Assembly: GCF_012932965.1 (NCBI RefSeq) | Contig: NZ_JABBXH010000002.1 | Coordinates: 243,120 to 307,119, forward strand | Direction: 5' to 3' | DNA from: Thalassotalea algicola | Lineage (GTDB): Bacteria; Pseudomonadota; Gammaproteobacteria; Enterobacterales; Alteromonadaceae | DNA length: 64,000 bases | Shown: piece after piece, positions 14,102 through 24,184 of the stretch | Position numbering within the stretch: position 1 is the first letter of the stretch | How the letters are laid out: each line of letters begins with the position of its first letter | Program-made: the position numbers and the translations under genes | Notes under the pieces: model-generated | Databases searched by the model: none | Told to the model about the DNA's origin: nothing | What the model saw: only the letters and a program-made list of their open reading frames with translations

Positions 14102-15553
14102 TTAGGGCGTATTGTATTTTATACAGACATTTTTAGGCTCGGTAAAGAAACGCATAGCTTCTAAACCACCTTCACGACCGACACCTGAATGATTCATACC
14201 ACCAAATGGGGTTCGTAAATCACGATGTAACCAGCAGTTAACCCATACGATTCCGGTATTAACTTGCTCAGCCAAGTGGTGCGCTCTATTTAAATTGCTA
14301 GTCCAAATTGTAGCAGCAAGGCCATATTGGTTATCATTGGCTAGTGTGATTGCTTGTTCGTCACTGTCAAAAGGTTGCAAAGTCACCATAGGGCCGAAAA
14401 CTTCTTCTTGGTTACAACGAGTCTCATTAGTTAATCCTTCGATAACCGTCGGTGCAATAAAATAACCATTTTCGCAACGCTCGCTAAGTGAAACTTGATG
14501 GCCACCAGTAAGTATTTCGCCACCTTCTTGCTTAGCTAACGCTATATAACTGAGCACTTTGTCGAAGTGCGCCTTTGATACTATGGCCCCTAAATTGCTG
14601 TCTTTAGTGAGAGGATCTGCCACCGCCAATTGTTTTACTTGCTCAACAAATGCTTGTTTAAATTGCTCGTAAATAGAACGCTCTATATAAAGGCGTGATG
14701 CGCACAAACAAATTTGTCCTTGGTTAGCAAAAGATGCGCGAACCAATTCAGCAACCGTTTTTTCCAAATCGCAATCGGCGAATACTAGGGCGGGGTTTTT
14801 ACCACCGAGTTCTAACGATAGTTTTTTAAATTTAGGAGCGACTTCTTTGGCAATTGCTGCGCCTGTCGCTGTGCCTCCAGTAAATGAGATAGCTTTTACG
14901 TCTTGGTGATTGCATATTGCATTGCCCACTTCACTGCCTCGGCCATGCAAAATATTAAGAACGCCATTTGGTAGTCCTACTTTTTGACAAATCTCGCCTA
15001 ACATAGCGGCTGTTTTTGGTGTGATCTCAGAAGGTTTGGCAATAACACAGTTTCCTGCAGCTAGTGCAGGTGCTATTTTCCAAGTAAATAAGTAAAGCGG
15101 TAGATTCCATGGAGATATACAGCCAACAATGCCTAGCGGTTGACGTAGCGTGTAATTAATTGCTTGTGTTGCCATTGCATGTGACTCGCTAGCAAATTGA
15201 TTAGCGGCATGAGCAAAAAATTTAAAATTGCTGGCAGCTCGAGGAATATCAACGCTTGTGGCTAGTGATAATGGCTTACCGTTGTCAATTGATTCTGCTA
15301 ATGCGAGCTCATCAATTCTCGCTTCGATTTCTTGGGCAAGCGCATAAAGTACATCTGAACGCTCCTCCAATGGCATTGCTTGCCAGCTTGGCATCGCCTT
15401 TTTTGCTGCCGCGACGGCAAGCTCAACATCATTTGCGTCGCTGTCAGGAATCAAACCATAGGCCTGTCCTGTTGCGGGCTCTATGTTTTCAATATAGAGA
15501 TTATTTGACGGGGCGATATATTCACCCCCAATAAAATTCGCCAGTTTATCCAT
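14102..15553 (-). CDS. Aldehyde dehydrogenase, probable 2-aminomuconate 6-semialdehyde dehydrogenase, 483 aa
   Basis: A full-length NAD(P)-dependent aldehyde dehydrogenase. The chain shows CISPWNLPLYLFTWKIAPAL, the conserved ELGGKNP with the general-base Glu near residue 250, and the catalytic Cys in NQGQICLCASR near residue 284, followed by EEVFGPMVTLQPF. In kynurenine operons this family oxidises 2-aminomuconate semialdehyde to 2-aminomuconate, which the RidA neighbour would deaminate. Substrate is inferred from context. It starts 11 bases after the SDR gene and is surely cotranscribed with it. Confidence 0.87.
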   Translation of the reverse strand: MDKLANFIGGEYIAPSNNLYIENIEPATGQAYGLIPDSDANDVELAVAAAKKAMPSWQAMPLEERSDVLYALAQEIEARIDELALAESIDNGKPLSLATSVDIPRAASNFKFFAHAANQFASESHAMATQAINYTLRQPLGIVGCISPWNLPLYLFTWKIAPALAAGNCVIAKPSEITPKTAAMLGEICQKVGLPNGVLNILHGRGSEVGNAICNHQDVKAISFTGGTATGAAIAKEVAPKFKKLSLELGGKNPALVFADCDLEKTVAELVRASFANQGQICLCASRLYIERSIYEQFKQAFVEQVKQLAVADPLTKDSNLGAIVSKAHFDKVLSYIALAKQEGGEILTGGHQVSLSERCENGYFIAPTVIEGLTNETRCNQEEVFGPMVTLQPFDSDEQAITLANDNQYGLAATIWTSNLNRAHHLAEQVNTGIVWVNCWLHRDLRTPFGGMNHSGVGREGGLEAMRFFTEPKNVCIKYNTP

Positions 15554-15564
15554 GAGCTTGCCCG

Positions 15565-16353
15565 TTATAAGCAGGTCGTACGGCCGCCATCGACCGGTAA
15601 ATTAATACCTGTGATATATCCGGCCGCTGGAGACGCTAGGAATGCCGCAGCGGCAGCGAATTCAGCAGGGTCAGCAAAGCGACGCATTGGAATTTGTGCC
15701 TTTTCATTTTCCGTTGCTTGAGCAAGTGAAATGTTTTGTTTCTTCGCTTTACCTTCAATGATTGCATCTAAGCGCGCGGTTGCAGTAGCTCCTGGTAAAA
15801 CATTATTCACTGTAATACCAAATGGCCCCAACTCATTCGCTAATGTTTTAGCCCAACTTGCTACAGCACCTCGGATGGTATTCGATACACCTAAACCAGG
15901 TATTGGTTGTTTAACTGATGTAGAAATGACGTTGATAATTCGCCCATAGCCTGTTGCTTTCATATGCGGCAAAAGTGCTTGAACTAAATGGTGATTTGAC
16001 ACTAAGTGTAATTCAAAGGCATTAATGAAATTACTCACATCGCTTGTATGGGCAGGGCCAGGAGCCGGGCCTCCGGTATTATTGATTAAAATATCAAAAC
16101 CATTACTTGGGTTAACATGGCTTTCAATAACTGTTTTTACCTGAGCTGGTTGGCTAAAATCCGCCACTAAAACACTATGCGACTGGCCTTCTTTGCAAGG
16201 CAATTCTGCTTTTACAGCCTGTAAGCTTTCTTCATTACGTGAAAATAAGGTGACTTCAGCACCTAAAGATGCCAATTCAATTGCGCACGCTTTACCTATG
16301 CCTTGGCTACTGCCACATACTAAGGCTTTTTTACCGGTTAAATCGATATTCAT
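15565..16353 (-). CDS. Short-chain dehydrogenase/reductase of the kynurenine operon, 262 aa
   Basis: Classical SDR with the cofactor loop VCGSSQGIGKA near residues 12-22, the NNTGGP variant of the NNAG motif, and a C-terminal GINLPVDGGRT. The usual YxxxK position reads SNTIRGAVASWAKTLA (after QPIPGLGVS), so no Tyr-xxx-Lys is apparent and catalysis may be altered. SDR genes of this kind accompany other bacterial kynurenine clusters as I recall them, but their substrate is not established. It is the first gene of the operon, and a 19-bp palindrome lies in its upstream region. Confidence 0.82.
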   Translation of the reverse strand: MNIDLTGKKALVCGSSQGIGKACAIELASLGAEVTLFSRNEESLQAVKAELPCKEGQSHSVLVADFSQPAQVKTVIESHVNPSNGFDILINNTGGPAPGPAHTSDVSNFINAFELHLVSNHHLVQALLPHMKATGYGRIINVISTSVKQPIPGLGVSNTIRGAVASWAKTLANELGPFGITVNNVLPGATATARLDAIIEGKAKKQNISLAQATENEKAQIPMRRFADPAEFAAAAAFLASPAAGYITGINLPVDGGRTTCL

Positions 16354-16409
16354 AACAACCCTTGTTTATTCTTAATTAGTTATTTGGTTGAGTGTGCTGA
16401 TGTTTTATC

Positions 16410-16428
16410 ACATTAAAATTTTTAATGT
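16410..16428. promoter_or_regulatory. Perfect 19-bp palindrome in the divergent promoter region
   Basis: ACATTAAAA-T-TTTTAATGT is a perfect dyad, framed by TGCTGA (about 16396-16401) and TCAGCA (16428-16433). It lies between the kynurenine operon (minus) and the hydrolase gene (plus), 57 bases upstream of the SDR start. It looks like an operator for a dimeric repressor or activator; the regulator gene is not in the window. Confidence 0.55.
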
Positions 16429-16472
16429 CAGCAATTTCTAATGATCAGATAAAAGGCATGAGTAAATATATT

Positions 16473-16500
16473 TTGACAATGAACAAAAGCCTAGCATAAT
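16473..16500 (+). promoter_or_regulatory. Sigma-70 type promoter of the hydrolase gene
   Basis: TTGACA at 16473-16478, 16 bases of spacer, CATAAT at 16495-16500. It leaves about 40 bases of leader before ATG 16547. Confidence 0.7.
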
Positions 16501-16546
16501 AGGGCGATTGATTTATTTGACACCCTGTCAGATTGTGGAGTGTTTA

Positions 16547-17320
16547 ATGTTACCTAAAGGTGTTTTTGTTTCAGGAACTGGACCAGCAATTATATTTTTA
16601 CATAGCTCGTTAAGTTCATCTCGCCAGTGGTTTCCATTGGTAAAACAACTTGAATCTAATTTTACTTGTATCAACATTGATATCTTAGGATATGGTGTTG
16701 CTGATAAAGTACAGGATGTTAATAATTATGACTTTTCTGTCGAAGCTAAACGAATTAACCAAGCAATTGAGCATGTTGTTGGTGATGGCCAATATCACTT
16801 AGTAGGTCACTCATGTGGCGGTGCTATTGCACTTAAGATAGCTGTTGAAGCACCAGAGAAGGTGCTAAGCATGTCTTTATACGAGCCGGTAGCATTTCAT
16901 TTATTACCGGAAGGTAGCGAAGAGCAAAAAGCAGCATGTGATTTTGCACAATATGTTGATATTGAAGATACGTATAAAGCGGCAGCTGTTTTTACTGATT
17001 TTTGGAACAAAGAAGGGTTCTTCGAAGCCCTACCCGATAAGATGAAAGCATTAATGGCAGCCGACATGCCTAAAGTAAACCTAGATTTCAAAGGGTTAAT
17101 GTCTGAAAAATACACACTTTCTGATCTTAAAACGATTACAGCCCCTTGTTTGATGATCACAGGAAAGCTCAGTCCGCATCTGAGTCACTACTTAGCAAAG
17201 CACATCATAGCGAGTCTACCTGCCGCTGAACACAAGCAAGTTGCTGCTGGTCATATGGCGCCTGTTAGTCATAGTGAAATCGTGCTACCTTTAATAGGTG
17301 AATTTATTTGTCACCAGTGA
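16547..17320 (+). CDS. Alpha/beta hydrolase, 257 aa
   Basis: The alpha/beta hydrolase fold is indicated by IIFLHSSLSSSRQW (oxyanion region), the nucleophile elbow GHSCGG with Ser near residue 98, and a C-terminal AGHMAP with the catalytic His. An acidic residue is expected in the strand around LMITGKLSP, where the usual Asp is not obvious. Start ATG 16547 has TGGAGTG upstream. Divergent from the kynurenine operon; a ring-cleavage-product or ester hydrolase is possible, but nothing proves a link. The TPR gene follows closely on the same strand. Confidence 0.8.
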   Translation: MLPKGVFVSGTGPAIIFLHSSLSSSRQWFPLVKQLESNFTCINIDILGYGVADKVQDVNNYDFSVEAKRINQAIEHVVGDGQYHLVGHSCGGAIALKIAVEAPEKVLSMSLYEPVAFHLLPEGSEEQKAACDFAQYVDIEDTYKAAAVFTDFWNKEGFFEALPDKMKALMAADMPKVNLDFKGLMSEKYTLSDLKTITAPCLMITGKLSPHLSHYLAKHIIASLPAAEHKQVAAGHMAPVSHSEIVLPLIGEFICHQ

Positions 17321-17348
17321 AATAAAAAGAAAAACTAAGGGATATGCA

Positions 17349-18290
17349 TTGAATAAGCTAAGGCAGCTAAAACAAAAATTGAGTAAAGGTGCTATTTTTG
17401 CGTCTTTGGCTATCGCCGCATTTCCTTCTCTTGGCCAAGGGAACCAAGATATTCATTCAACCTGTGCCAAGTCACCGCAACAATGTTTAGAAGTTATTGG
17501 TCAATACTTAACGAGCGAAAAAACAGAAAGTAGAATTTGGTTTCAATATAAAATGTACCAAATTGATGCGTTGTTTCAATTAGTTAAGTTTGAGCAACTT
17601 GCGAACGAAGTTTCACCATGGGTTGAGCGTAAAGACATCCCCTTAAAATTCAAAATTAGCGTTCTTATTTATTACGCGAAAATACTTTCAAGCCAAGGCA
17701 GTGATGCAATTGCCGCTAACTATATGAATCAAGCGCTTGACGCTATTAATGATGTAAACAGTGTAGCCTTTGATCCACTGTTAGTTGTGCAAGTGGCAAA
17801 TGGTTTGAACCACATTGGAGAGTACCAAAAAGGGTATGATTTGCTCATACCTTTAGAAAAAAAATATCGAAATAGGCCAATGGCCAAGTTCAAGCATGAG
17901 CTTTATGAAAACCTTGGACACTTTGCGTTAAGGTTAAAGCAATTCCAGGAACATTTAGGTTATCGTTTACAAGCGCTAGAATGGGCCAAAGAAGTGGGTA
18001 ATGATAACCAAACTGCCATTTCGTTATATAACGTTGCTAGGGCTCACCAAATACTTGAAGATTATGAGCGGGCATTTCATTATTTTGAGTTAGCGGAGCA
18101 GTTAAATGCGATGGGGCCAAGCGACCAGAATATGATTAATTATCGCCGAGCTGAAATGTCGTTAGTAATGAACGATTTGGTCAATGCTCAGGGCTATTTT
18201 GACCGAGTAAATCGTAATACAGAGTTTGAGTCGTATATCGATATGTTCGACGCTTTAGAGCAAAAACTACTCCAAGCAAAAACTAAATAA
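17349..18290 (+). CDS. Exported TPR-repeat protein, 313 aa
   Basis: TTG 17349 is preferred as start: AAGGGA stands six bases upstream and the product then begins with a signal-like sequence (basic start, FASLAIAAFPSLGQG). An earlier GTG at 17298 would lie inside the hydrolase gene. The mature part is all-helical with tetratricopeptide-like pairs, clearest around ISLYNVARAHQILEDYERAF and HYFELAEQL. It is probably a periplasmic scaffold; partner unknown. A strong terminator follows. Confidence 0.7.
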   Translation: MNKLRQLKQKLSKGAIFASLAIAAFPSLGQGNQDIHSTCAKSPQQCLEVIGQYLTSEKTESRIWFQYKMYQIDALFQLVKFEQLANEVSPWVERKDIPLKFKISVLIYYAKILSSQGSDAIAANYMNQALDAINDVNSVAFDPLLVVQVANGLNHIGEYQKGYDLLIPLEKKYRNRPMAKFKHELYENLGHFALRLKQFQEHLGYRLQALEWAKEVGNDNQTAISLYNVARAHQILEDYERAFHYFELAEQLNAMGPSDQNMINYRRAEMSLVMNDLVNAQGYFDRVNRNTEFESYIDMFDALEQKLLQAKTK

Positions 18291-18313
18291 AATAAGCGAC
18301 TATTCACTAATAT

Positions 18314-18342
18314 AAAAAAGCCCGCTATTAGCGGGCTTTTTT
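18314..18342. terminator. Bidirectional Rho-independent terminator
   Basis: AAAAAAGCCCGC-TATTA-GCGGGCTTTTTT is a perfect 12-bp stem with a five-base loop. It separates the convergent TPR gene (+) and purL (-) and can serve both. Confidence 0.92.
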
Positions 18343-18369
18343 ATATTACGTTGTTTAATAAACCGGTGC

Positions 18370-21300
18370 TTAGCCAATAAACTTACGAGCGTTGCGGAAC
18401 ATACGAACCCAAGGAGAGTCTTCTAACCACTCATCAGGGTGCCATGAGTTAGCAACCGTGCGGAATACACGCTCAGGGTGCGGCATCATAATCGTTACAC
18501 GACCATCTGTAGTAGTTAATGACGTAATACCATCTGGTGAACCGTTCGGGTTAGCTGGGTATGTTTCAGTGACGTCACCGTAGTTATTTACGTAACGCAT
18601 TGACACTGTGCCTGAATCGTTAGCGACATCAACTGCTTCGTCTGAAGTAAATTCCGTGCGGCCTTCACCGTGAGAAACCGCGATTGGCATGCGTGAACCT
18701 TCCATACCTTTAAAAAAGATTGACGGGCTTTCTTGAATTTCAACTAATGAGAAACGAGCTTCAAAGCGCTCTGATTCGTTTTGTACGAATCGCGGCCATG
18801 CTTCACTGCCTGGGATGATTTCTTTTAAGTTTGAAAGCATCTGACAACCGTTACATACACCTAGTGAGAAGGTGTCTTCACGGTGGAAGAATGTTTTGAA
18901 CATTTCACGAGCGTTGGCATTAAATAATATTGATTTCGCCCATCCTTCACCAGCACCTAATACATCACCGTAGGAGAAACCGCCACAAGCGACTAAGCCT
19001 TGGAAATTTGCAAGATCAGTACGACCAGTCAAAATGTCAGACATATGAACGTCGATGGCATTAAAACCTGCGCGATCAAATGCTGCCGCCATCTCTACGT
19101 GAGAATTAACACCTTGCTCACGCAAGATTGCCACTTTAGGACGAGAATTGTTTTGTGCGTCTTTAGCAATTAGATCTGCCACAATATCTTCGTTAAGGTC
19201 GAACGTTAATTCTGCATTTAAGCCAGGATCTTCAGTATCGAATTTAACATCAAACTCTTCTTGTGCACATTCTGGGTTGTCGCGCATTGCTTGCATTTTA
19301 AGTGTTGTTTCAGCCCACACGGTACGGAAGTATGTACGTGAGTTTTCTAATACAACATCTTCATTACGTGTGAATGTGATCATGTCAGTATCATTGATAC
19401 GTGCAACATCAGCACAGTAATCTAGAATACCGTACTCTGAGAAAATGGTGTGAATTGCATCTACATCTTCTTCACGAATTTGAATAACAGCACCTAACTC
19501 TTCGTGGAATAGCACTTCTAAATCTGAGCCTTCAAATACACTTAAGTCAACGGTAACACCAGTGTGACCCGCGAATGCCATTTCGGTAATGGTCGTAAAT
19601 AAACCACCGTCACTGCGATCGTGATAAGCAAGTAATTTGCCTTCTGCTACAAGTGTTTGCATGGCATTAAAGAAGCCACGTAATACGTGTGATTCGTCTA
19701 CGTCAGGTGTTTCAGTACCAAGTTGCTTATAAACTTGAGCTAAACATGAACCGCCTAAGCGATTTTTACCGCCAGAAAGGTCTATAGCTACGATGCGAGT
19801 GTCACCCATATCAGTACGAAGTTGAGGAGTTACCGTTTTGCGAATATCCTCAACTCGACCAAATGCGGTAATGATTAATGACATAGGCGCCGTTACCGCC
19901 TTATCTTCACCATTTTCTTCCCACTTGGTTTTCATCGACATTGAGTCTTTACCTACCGGGATTGTTAAGCCAAGTTCTGGACAAAGCTCTTCACCTACAG
20001 CTTTTACTGCTTCGTAAAGACCCGCGTCTTCACCCGGGTGACCAGCTGGTGACATCCAGTTTGCAGAAAGCTTAATGCGATTTAAGTCACCAATATCAGC
20101 GCCAGCGATATTTGTTAATGCTTCTGCCACGGCAAGACGAGCAGACGCGCCATAGTTAAGTAAGGCAACCGGTGTACGTTCACCCATTGACATTGCTTCG
20201 CCGTGATATGAATCAAGTGATGCAGCAGTTACGCCACAATCAGCTACTGGAACCTGCCAAGGGCCAACCATTTGGTCGCGAGCAACCATACCTGTTACTG
20301 AGCGGTCACCAATCGTGATAAGGAAAGTTTTTTCTGCGATTGTCGGTAAACGCAGTAAGCGATCAGCGGCGTCGGCAACGCTAATGTTATCAAGTGATAA
20401 CGTGTCGCCTTCAGCTTTGGCTGTTGTAACGTCTTTGATAATTTTAGGTGTTTTACCTAGTAAAACATCTAATGGTAAATCGATAGGTGTATCTTTATCG
20501 GTACCTTCAAAATGCGCATCAGTAACCGTTAAGTGTTCTTCTTCAGTTGCTTTACCAACGACAGCAAATGGTGCACGTTCACGTTGACAAATTGCTTCAA
20601 AAATTGGTAACTGTTCATCAGAAACTGCCATTACGTAACGTTCTTGAGATTCGTTACACCAAATTTCATGAGGCGCCATACTACGCTCGTCGTTTGGTAC
20701 ATTGCGCAGTTCGAAGTTACCACCACGGCCACCGTCTGATACAAGTTCAGGGAAGGCATTTGATAAACCACCAGCACCTACATCATGAATAAAAAGAATT
20801 GGGTTGTCGTCACCTAGTTGCCAACAACGGTCGATAACTTCCTGACAACGACGTTCCATTTCAGGGTTTTCACGTTGTACTGACGCAAAATCTAAGTTTT
20901 CAGCAGACTGACCAGATGCCATAGAAGAAGCCGCACCGCCGCCAAGGCCAATATTCATTGCTGGACCACCTAAAACGATTAGGTTGGCGCCAACATTGAT
21001 TTCGCCTTTTTGTACATGCTCTTCACGAATGTTACCAAGGCCACCAGCAATCATGATTGGTTTATGGTAACCACGTACTTCAACACCGTTAAATGAGTTT
21101 ACTTGCTCTTCATAAGTACGGAAGTAACCCAAGATAGCTGGACGACCAAATTCGTTATTGAATGCTGCGCCACCAAGCGGACCTTCTTTCATGATATCAA
21201 GTGCTGTCACAATTCTATCGGGCTTACCGAAGTCAGTTTCCCAAGGCTGTTCAAAGCCTGGAATACGTAAGTTCGATACAGAGAAACCAGTTAAACCTGC

Positions 21301-22308
21301 TTTAGGTTTCGAACCAACACCTGTTGCACCTTCATCACGAATTTCACCACCTGAACCTGTTGCTGCACCAGGGTATGGCGAAATAGCAGTAGGGTGGTTG
21401 TGTGTTTCTACTTTCATTAGAATATGGATGTTTTCGTGATTGTAGCCATACTCTTTAGTTTCTGGGTTAGGGAAGAAACGTCCACCTTCTGAACCAACCA
21501 TTACCGCTGCGTTATCTTTGTATGCAGATAACACGTAGTCTGGGTTTACTTCATGGGTGTTACGGATCATTTTAAATAGCGATTTCTCTTGCTTAACACC
21601 ATCGATAGTCCAATCCGCATTGAATATTTTATGACGACAATGTTCAGAGTTTGCTTGAGCAAACATATATAATTCAATGTCGTGTGGGTTACGGCCTAAT
21701 TTTGCAAAATTGTCTGCTAAGTAAGTAATCTCATCTTCTGCTAATGCTAATCCTAAATCTAGATTCGCTTTAGCTAATGCGTCGCGACCACCGGCTAATA
21801 CGTCTACTGAGCCAAATTCGCCTGGCTCGGCTGTCGCAAATAATGCTTGTGCGTCATTAAATTCAGGGAAAATTGATTCCATCATTCGATCGTGAATGAA
21901 ATTGTTCAATACTTTTTCTTGTGCTTGAGTTAATGCATCGCCTGTTACGTAGTAAGCAATGCCGCGCTCTAAGCGGATAACTTTTTCTAAACCACAGTTG
22001 TGAGCAATATCCGTCGACTTAGAAGACCAAGGGGAAATAGTACCAGGGCGAGGCGTCACTAATAATAAAGTACCTGCTGGTTCGTGTTCTTCAATGGTTG
22101 GGCCGTATGTTAATAGTTTAGCTAGTACGTCTGATTCATCCGCGTTAAGTTCAGCAGATAAATGTGCAAAGTGGGTAAACTCTGCATAAATGTCATTAAC
22201 AGGAAGGCCTGCGTCACTGCACTGAGATAGTAGTTTTTGAATACGAAAATCAGATAGTGCCGGAGCGCCACGAAGGGTTTGGATCAACATCGCCATTTGT
22301 TTACTCAC
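18370..22308 (-). CDS. purL: Phosphoribosylformylglycinamidine synthase (FGAM synthetase), 1312 aa
   Basis: This is the large single-chain PurL of gammaproteobacteria, which makes FGAM from FGAR, glutamine and ATP in purine synthesis. The N terminus ([16 protein letters not shown]) matches the family, and the central ATP-binding domains include [20 protein letters not shown] and [10 protein letters not shown]. The C-terminal glutaminase has the nucleophile in [10 protein letters not shown] and a late [10 protein letters not shown]. Length is close to the 1295 of E. coli. The GTG at 22308 is the longest start; ATG at 22296 or TTG/ATG near 22290 are equally possible because no ribosome binding site stands out. 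Confidence 0.96.
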   Translation of the reverse strand: MSKQMAMLIQTLRGAPALSDFRIQKLLSQCSDAGLPVNDIYAEFTHFAHLSAELNADESDVLAKLLTYGPTIEEHEPAGTLLLVTPRPGTISPWSSKSTDIAHNCGLEKVIRLERGIAYYVTGDALTQAQEKVLNNFIHDRMMESIFPEFNDAQALFATAEPGEFGSVDVLAGGRDALAKANLDLGLALAEDEITYLADNFAKLGRNPHDIELYMFAQANSEHCRHKIFNADWTIDGVKQEKSLFKMIRNTHEVNPDYVLSAYKDNAAVMVGSEGGRFFPNPETKEYGYNHENIHILMKVETHNHPTAISPYPGAATGSGGEIRDEGATGVGSKPKAGLTGFSVSNLRIPGFEQPWETDFGKPDRIVTALDIMKEGPLGGAAFNNEFGRPAILGYFRTYEEQVNSFNGVEVRGYHKPIMIAGGLGNIREEHVQKGEINVGANLIVLGGPAMNIGLGGGAASSMASGQSAENLDFASVQRENPEMERRCQEVIDRCWQLGDDNPILFIHDVGAGGLSNAFPELVSDGGRGGNFELRNVPNDERSMAPHEIWCNESQERYVMAVSDEQLPIFEAICQRERAPFAVVGKATEEEHLTVTDAHFEGTDKDTPIDLPLDVLLGKTPKIIKDVTTAKAEGDTLSLDNISVADAADRLLRLPTIAEKTFLITIGDRSVTGMVARDQMVGPWQVPVADCGVTAASLDSYHGEAMSMGERTPVALLNYGASARLAVAEALTNIAGADIGDLNRIKLSANWMSPAGHPGEDAGLYEAVKAVGEELCPELGLTIPVGKDSMSMKTKWEENGEDKAVTAPMSLIITAFGRVEDIRKTVTPQLRTDMGDTRIVAIDLSGGKNRLGGSCLAQVYKQLGTETPDVDESHVLRGFFNAMQTLVAEGKLLAYHDRSDGGLFTTITEMAFAGHTGVTVDLSVFEGSDLEVLFHEELGAVIQIREEDVDAIHTIFSEYGILDYCADVARINDTDMITFTRNEDVVLENSRTYFRTVWAETTLKMQAMRDNPECAQEEFDVKFDTEDPGLNAELTFDLNEDIVADLIAKDAQNNSRPKVAILREQGVNSHVEMAAAFDRAGFNAIDVHMSDILTGRTDLANFQGLVACGGFSYGDVLGAGEGWAKSILFNANAREMFKTFFHREDTFSLGVCNGCQMLSNLKEIIPGSEAWPRFVQNESERFEARFSLVEIQESPSIFFKGMEGSRMPIAVSHGEGRTEFTSDEAVDVANDSGTVSMRYVNNYGDVTETYPANPNGSPDGITSLTTTDGRVTIMMPHPERVFRTVANSWHPDEWLEDSPWVRMFRNARKFIG

Positions 22309-22384
22309 TAGTAAATTAGTTATTTTTACTGACCAGAAAGTTAAGTTTTTCAGCAGTAAAAAGCATGGGGTAAAAATCGCGCGT

Positions 22385-22427
22385 ATTATAGTGGAAAGAG
22401 ACGCTTTTGATAAGCAAAAGATTTGCT
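22385..22427 (-). promoter_or_regulatory. Probable purL promoter with PurR-like dyad
   Basis: On the minus strand TTATCA (22413-22408), 17 bases, TATAAT (22390-22385). Over the -35 lies AGCAAA-AGA-TTTGCT (22413-22427). Its arms match the PurR operator half sites, but the centre is three bases where the enteric consensus has two (GCAAACGTTTGC). Confidence 0.5.
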
Positions 22428-22512
22428 AATTAATGGATGAAATAATTCATTCACTGAGTATTAACAAAAAAGTGCTTTATCTATAAATCAATTCGCGACA
22501 CAATGAGTTGGT

Positions 22513-23928
22513 ATGAACATAAAATTTATAAAAACCAACCAATTGTTCAAGTTTTTTCAGCTATCGCTTGTAGTAGCTGTTATTGCTATTTCTGGCTGTA
22601 AAAAAGAAACTGACCATCCCAGTTTAAAACGTATTTTGTCTCGCGGTTATGTTGCTGTTGGCACTCTTTATGGACCCAATTCATATTACCTAGGCGCTGA
22701 CGGTGCTGCTGGTTTTGAATATGAATTAGCGCAAAAATATGCTGATTCATTAGGTGTTGAGCTGAAAATATTGCCCAGCTATAGCTTAGATGAGCTGTTC
22801 CCGCGCTTAGATTCAGGAGAGGTCGACTTTCTCGCGGCTGGTTTATCTGTAACACCTAATCGTTTGAACCAGTATGAATTTGCTCCGAGCTATGACAGTG
22901 TTAGCCAAAAGTTAGTGTTTAAGCAAGGTAATAAACGGCCTAGAAAATTAGCCGATTTAACGGGTTTGTTAATGGTAACGGCTAACTCGAGTCATACTGA
23001 AAATTTAGAAAAGTTAGCTGTACAAAACCCAGAGTTGACTTGGCAAGGAAGTAGTGAGTTTGATAGCGAAGAATTATTGCTAAAAGTACTCGCAGGTGAA
23101 ATTGACTACACTATTGTCGACAGTCATGTGTTGGCGATAAATCGCCGATATTATCCTGATATCAGTATTGGTTTTACAATTAAAAAGCCTGAGCCGTTAG
23201 CTTGGATTGTCAATAAAGACAGTGACGACTCTATTTTAGGAAGTTTGATTGAGTTTTTTGGGCAGGTACATCATGACGGTACTTTGTTAGCATTAGATGA
23301 CAAATATTACGGCCATGTTGAGAAGTTTAATTACGTTGATACACATGCATTTCTTTCGGCCATTGATAATAAACTGCCAAAATATCAACCGCTTTTCGAA
23401 AAGTATAGCGAAGATATTGATTGGAAATTGTTGGCCGCAATTAGTTATCAAGAGTCTCATTGGAATCCTAAAGCCCGTTCTCAAACCGGTGTTAGAGGGT
23501 TGATGATGCTGACATTGCCTACGGCCAAGCAAATGGGGGTGAAGAGTCGATTAGATCCTGAGCAAAGTATTGCTGGCGGTTCTAAATATTTTAAGAATCT
23601 AATCGATCGCATTCCAGATCGCATACCGTTTCCTGATCGAATGTGGTTTGCGCTTGCGTCTTATAACGTCGGTTTTGGCCACGTAAATGACGCGAGAATT
23701 ATTACGCAACGCCAAGGTGGGGATGCAGACAGGTGGGTTGATGTTAAGTCACGTTTACCACTGTTAAAGCAAAAAAAGTATTATAAAACAGTTAAGTATG
23801 GTTACGCGCGTGGTGACGAACCTGTGCATTACGTAGAGAATATTAGGCGCTATTATCACACATTGTCTTACTTCGATGAAAAGGTGCGTAAAAATAATGT
23901 TACAAATAAAGTGGTAGAGACTGAGTAA
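22513..23928 (+). CDS. mltF: Membrane-bound lytic murein transglycosylase F, 471 aa
   Basis: A lipid-anchored or signal-anchored start ([16 protein letters not shown], lipobox-like ISGC near residue 29) precedes a solute-binding-protein type 3 domain (about residues 40-265) and a C-terminal lytic transglycosylase domain (about 290-440). The catalytic Glu is in [11 protein letters not shown], followed by GVRGLMMLT and [12 protein letters not shown]. It cleaves peptidoglycan glycan strands to anhydro-muropeptides at the outer membrane. The purL/mltF divergent pair is conserved in enteric bacteria as well. Confidence 0.94.
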   Translation: MNIKFIKTNQLFKFFQLSLVVAVIAISGCKKETDHPSLKRILSRGYVAVGTLYGPNSYYLGADGAAGFEYELAQKYADSLGVELKILPSYSLDELFPRLDSGEVDFLAAGLSVTPNRLNQYEFAPSYDSVSQKLVFKQGNKRPRKLADLTGLLMVTANSSHTENLEKLAVQNPELTWQGSSEFDSEELLLKVLAGEIDYTIVDSHVLAINRRYYPDISIGFTIKKPEPLAWIVNKDSDDSILGSLIEFFGQVHHDGTLLALDDKYYGHVEKFNYVDTHAFLSAIDNKLPKYQPLFEKYSEDIDWKLLAAISYQESHWNPKARSQTGVRGLMMLTLPTAKQMGVKSRLDPEQSIAGGSKYFKNLIDRIPDRIPFPDRMWFALASYNVGFGHVNDARIITQRQGGDADRWVDVKSRLPLLKQKKYYKTVKYGYARGDEPVHYVENIRRYYHTLSYFDEKVRKNNVTNKVVETE

Positions 23929-23933
23929 TATTG

Positions 23934-23986
23934 TTGACTACCTAGTCAGGTTTTGTCATAAAATAGTCATAATTCTTCGGTATACT
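23934..23986 (+). promoter_or_regulatory. Promoter region of the tiny gene at 24027, with repeated TAGTCA
   Basis: TTGACT (23934-23939) is followed after 17 bases by CATAAA (23957-23962), and TATACT (23981-23986) is a second -10 candidate. TGACTA-CC-TAGTCA (about 23935-23948) is a perfect dyad and a third TAGTCA lies at 23964-23969, which may be binding sites of one regulator. Confidence 0.4.
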
Positions 23987-24026
23987 GCCGCTGAATTTAT
24001 TTTGATAAACCGATAGGAGGTTGTTT

Positions 24027-24149
24027 ATGTCGCTTAATCGCCGCAGAATTCAACTCAGTATTCAACGAAAACGAATGCTACGAGATACGCAACGAAAGAT
24101 TAGTAATAGACGTTCAGCGTATTACAAACAAAGCCTGATGGAACAATAG
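24027..24149 (+). CDS. Tiny basic protein, 40 aa
   Basis: A short frame ATG 24027 to TAG 24147-24149 has a near-ideal ribosome binding site, AGGAGG at 24015-24020, six bases from the ATG. The product starts MSLNRRRIQLSIQRKR and has 12 Arg/Lys in 40 residues with almost no acidic ones, so it should bind nucleic acid or an acidic surface. A Rho-independent terminator begins within its last codons. Own promoter, ribosome site and terminator argue strongly for a real monocistronic gene. No family is recognised; it may resemble ribosome-associated or stress small proteins, which is speculation. Confidence 0.75.
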   Translation: MSLNRRRIQLSIQRKRMLRDTQRKISNRRSAYYKQSLMEQ

Positions 24150-24164
24150 CCCTCAGGCTTTTTT
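24131..24164 (+). terminator. Rho-independent terminator overlapping the end of the tiny gene
   Basis: AAGCCTGA (24131-24138) pairs with TCAGGCTT (24153-24160), followed by TTTT. The left arm lies within the coding sequence of the 40-residue protein. Confidence 0.85.
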
Positions 24165-24184
24165 GTTTGTGGATGCTGATAAAA

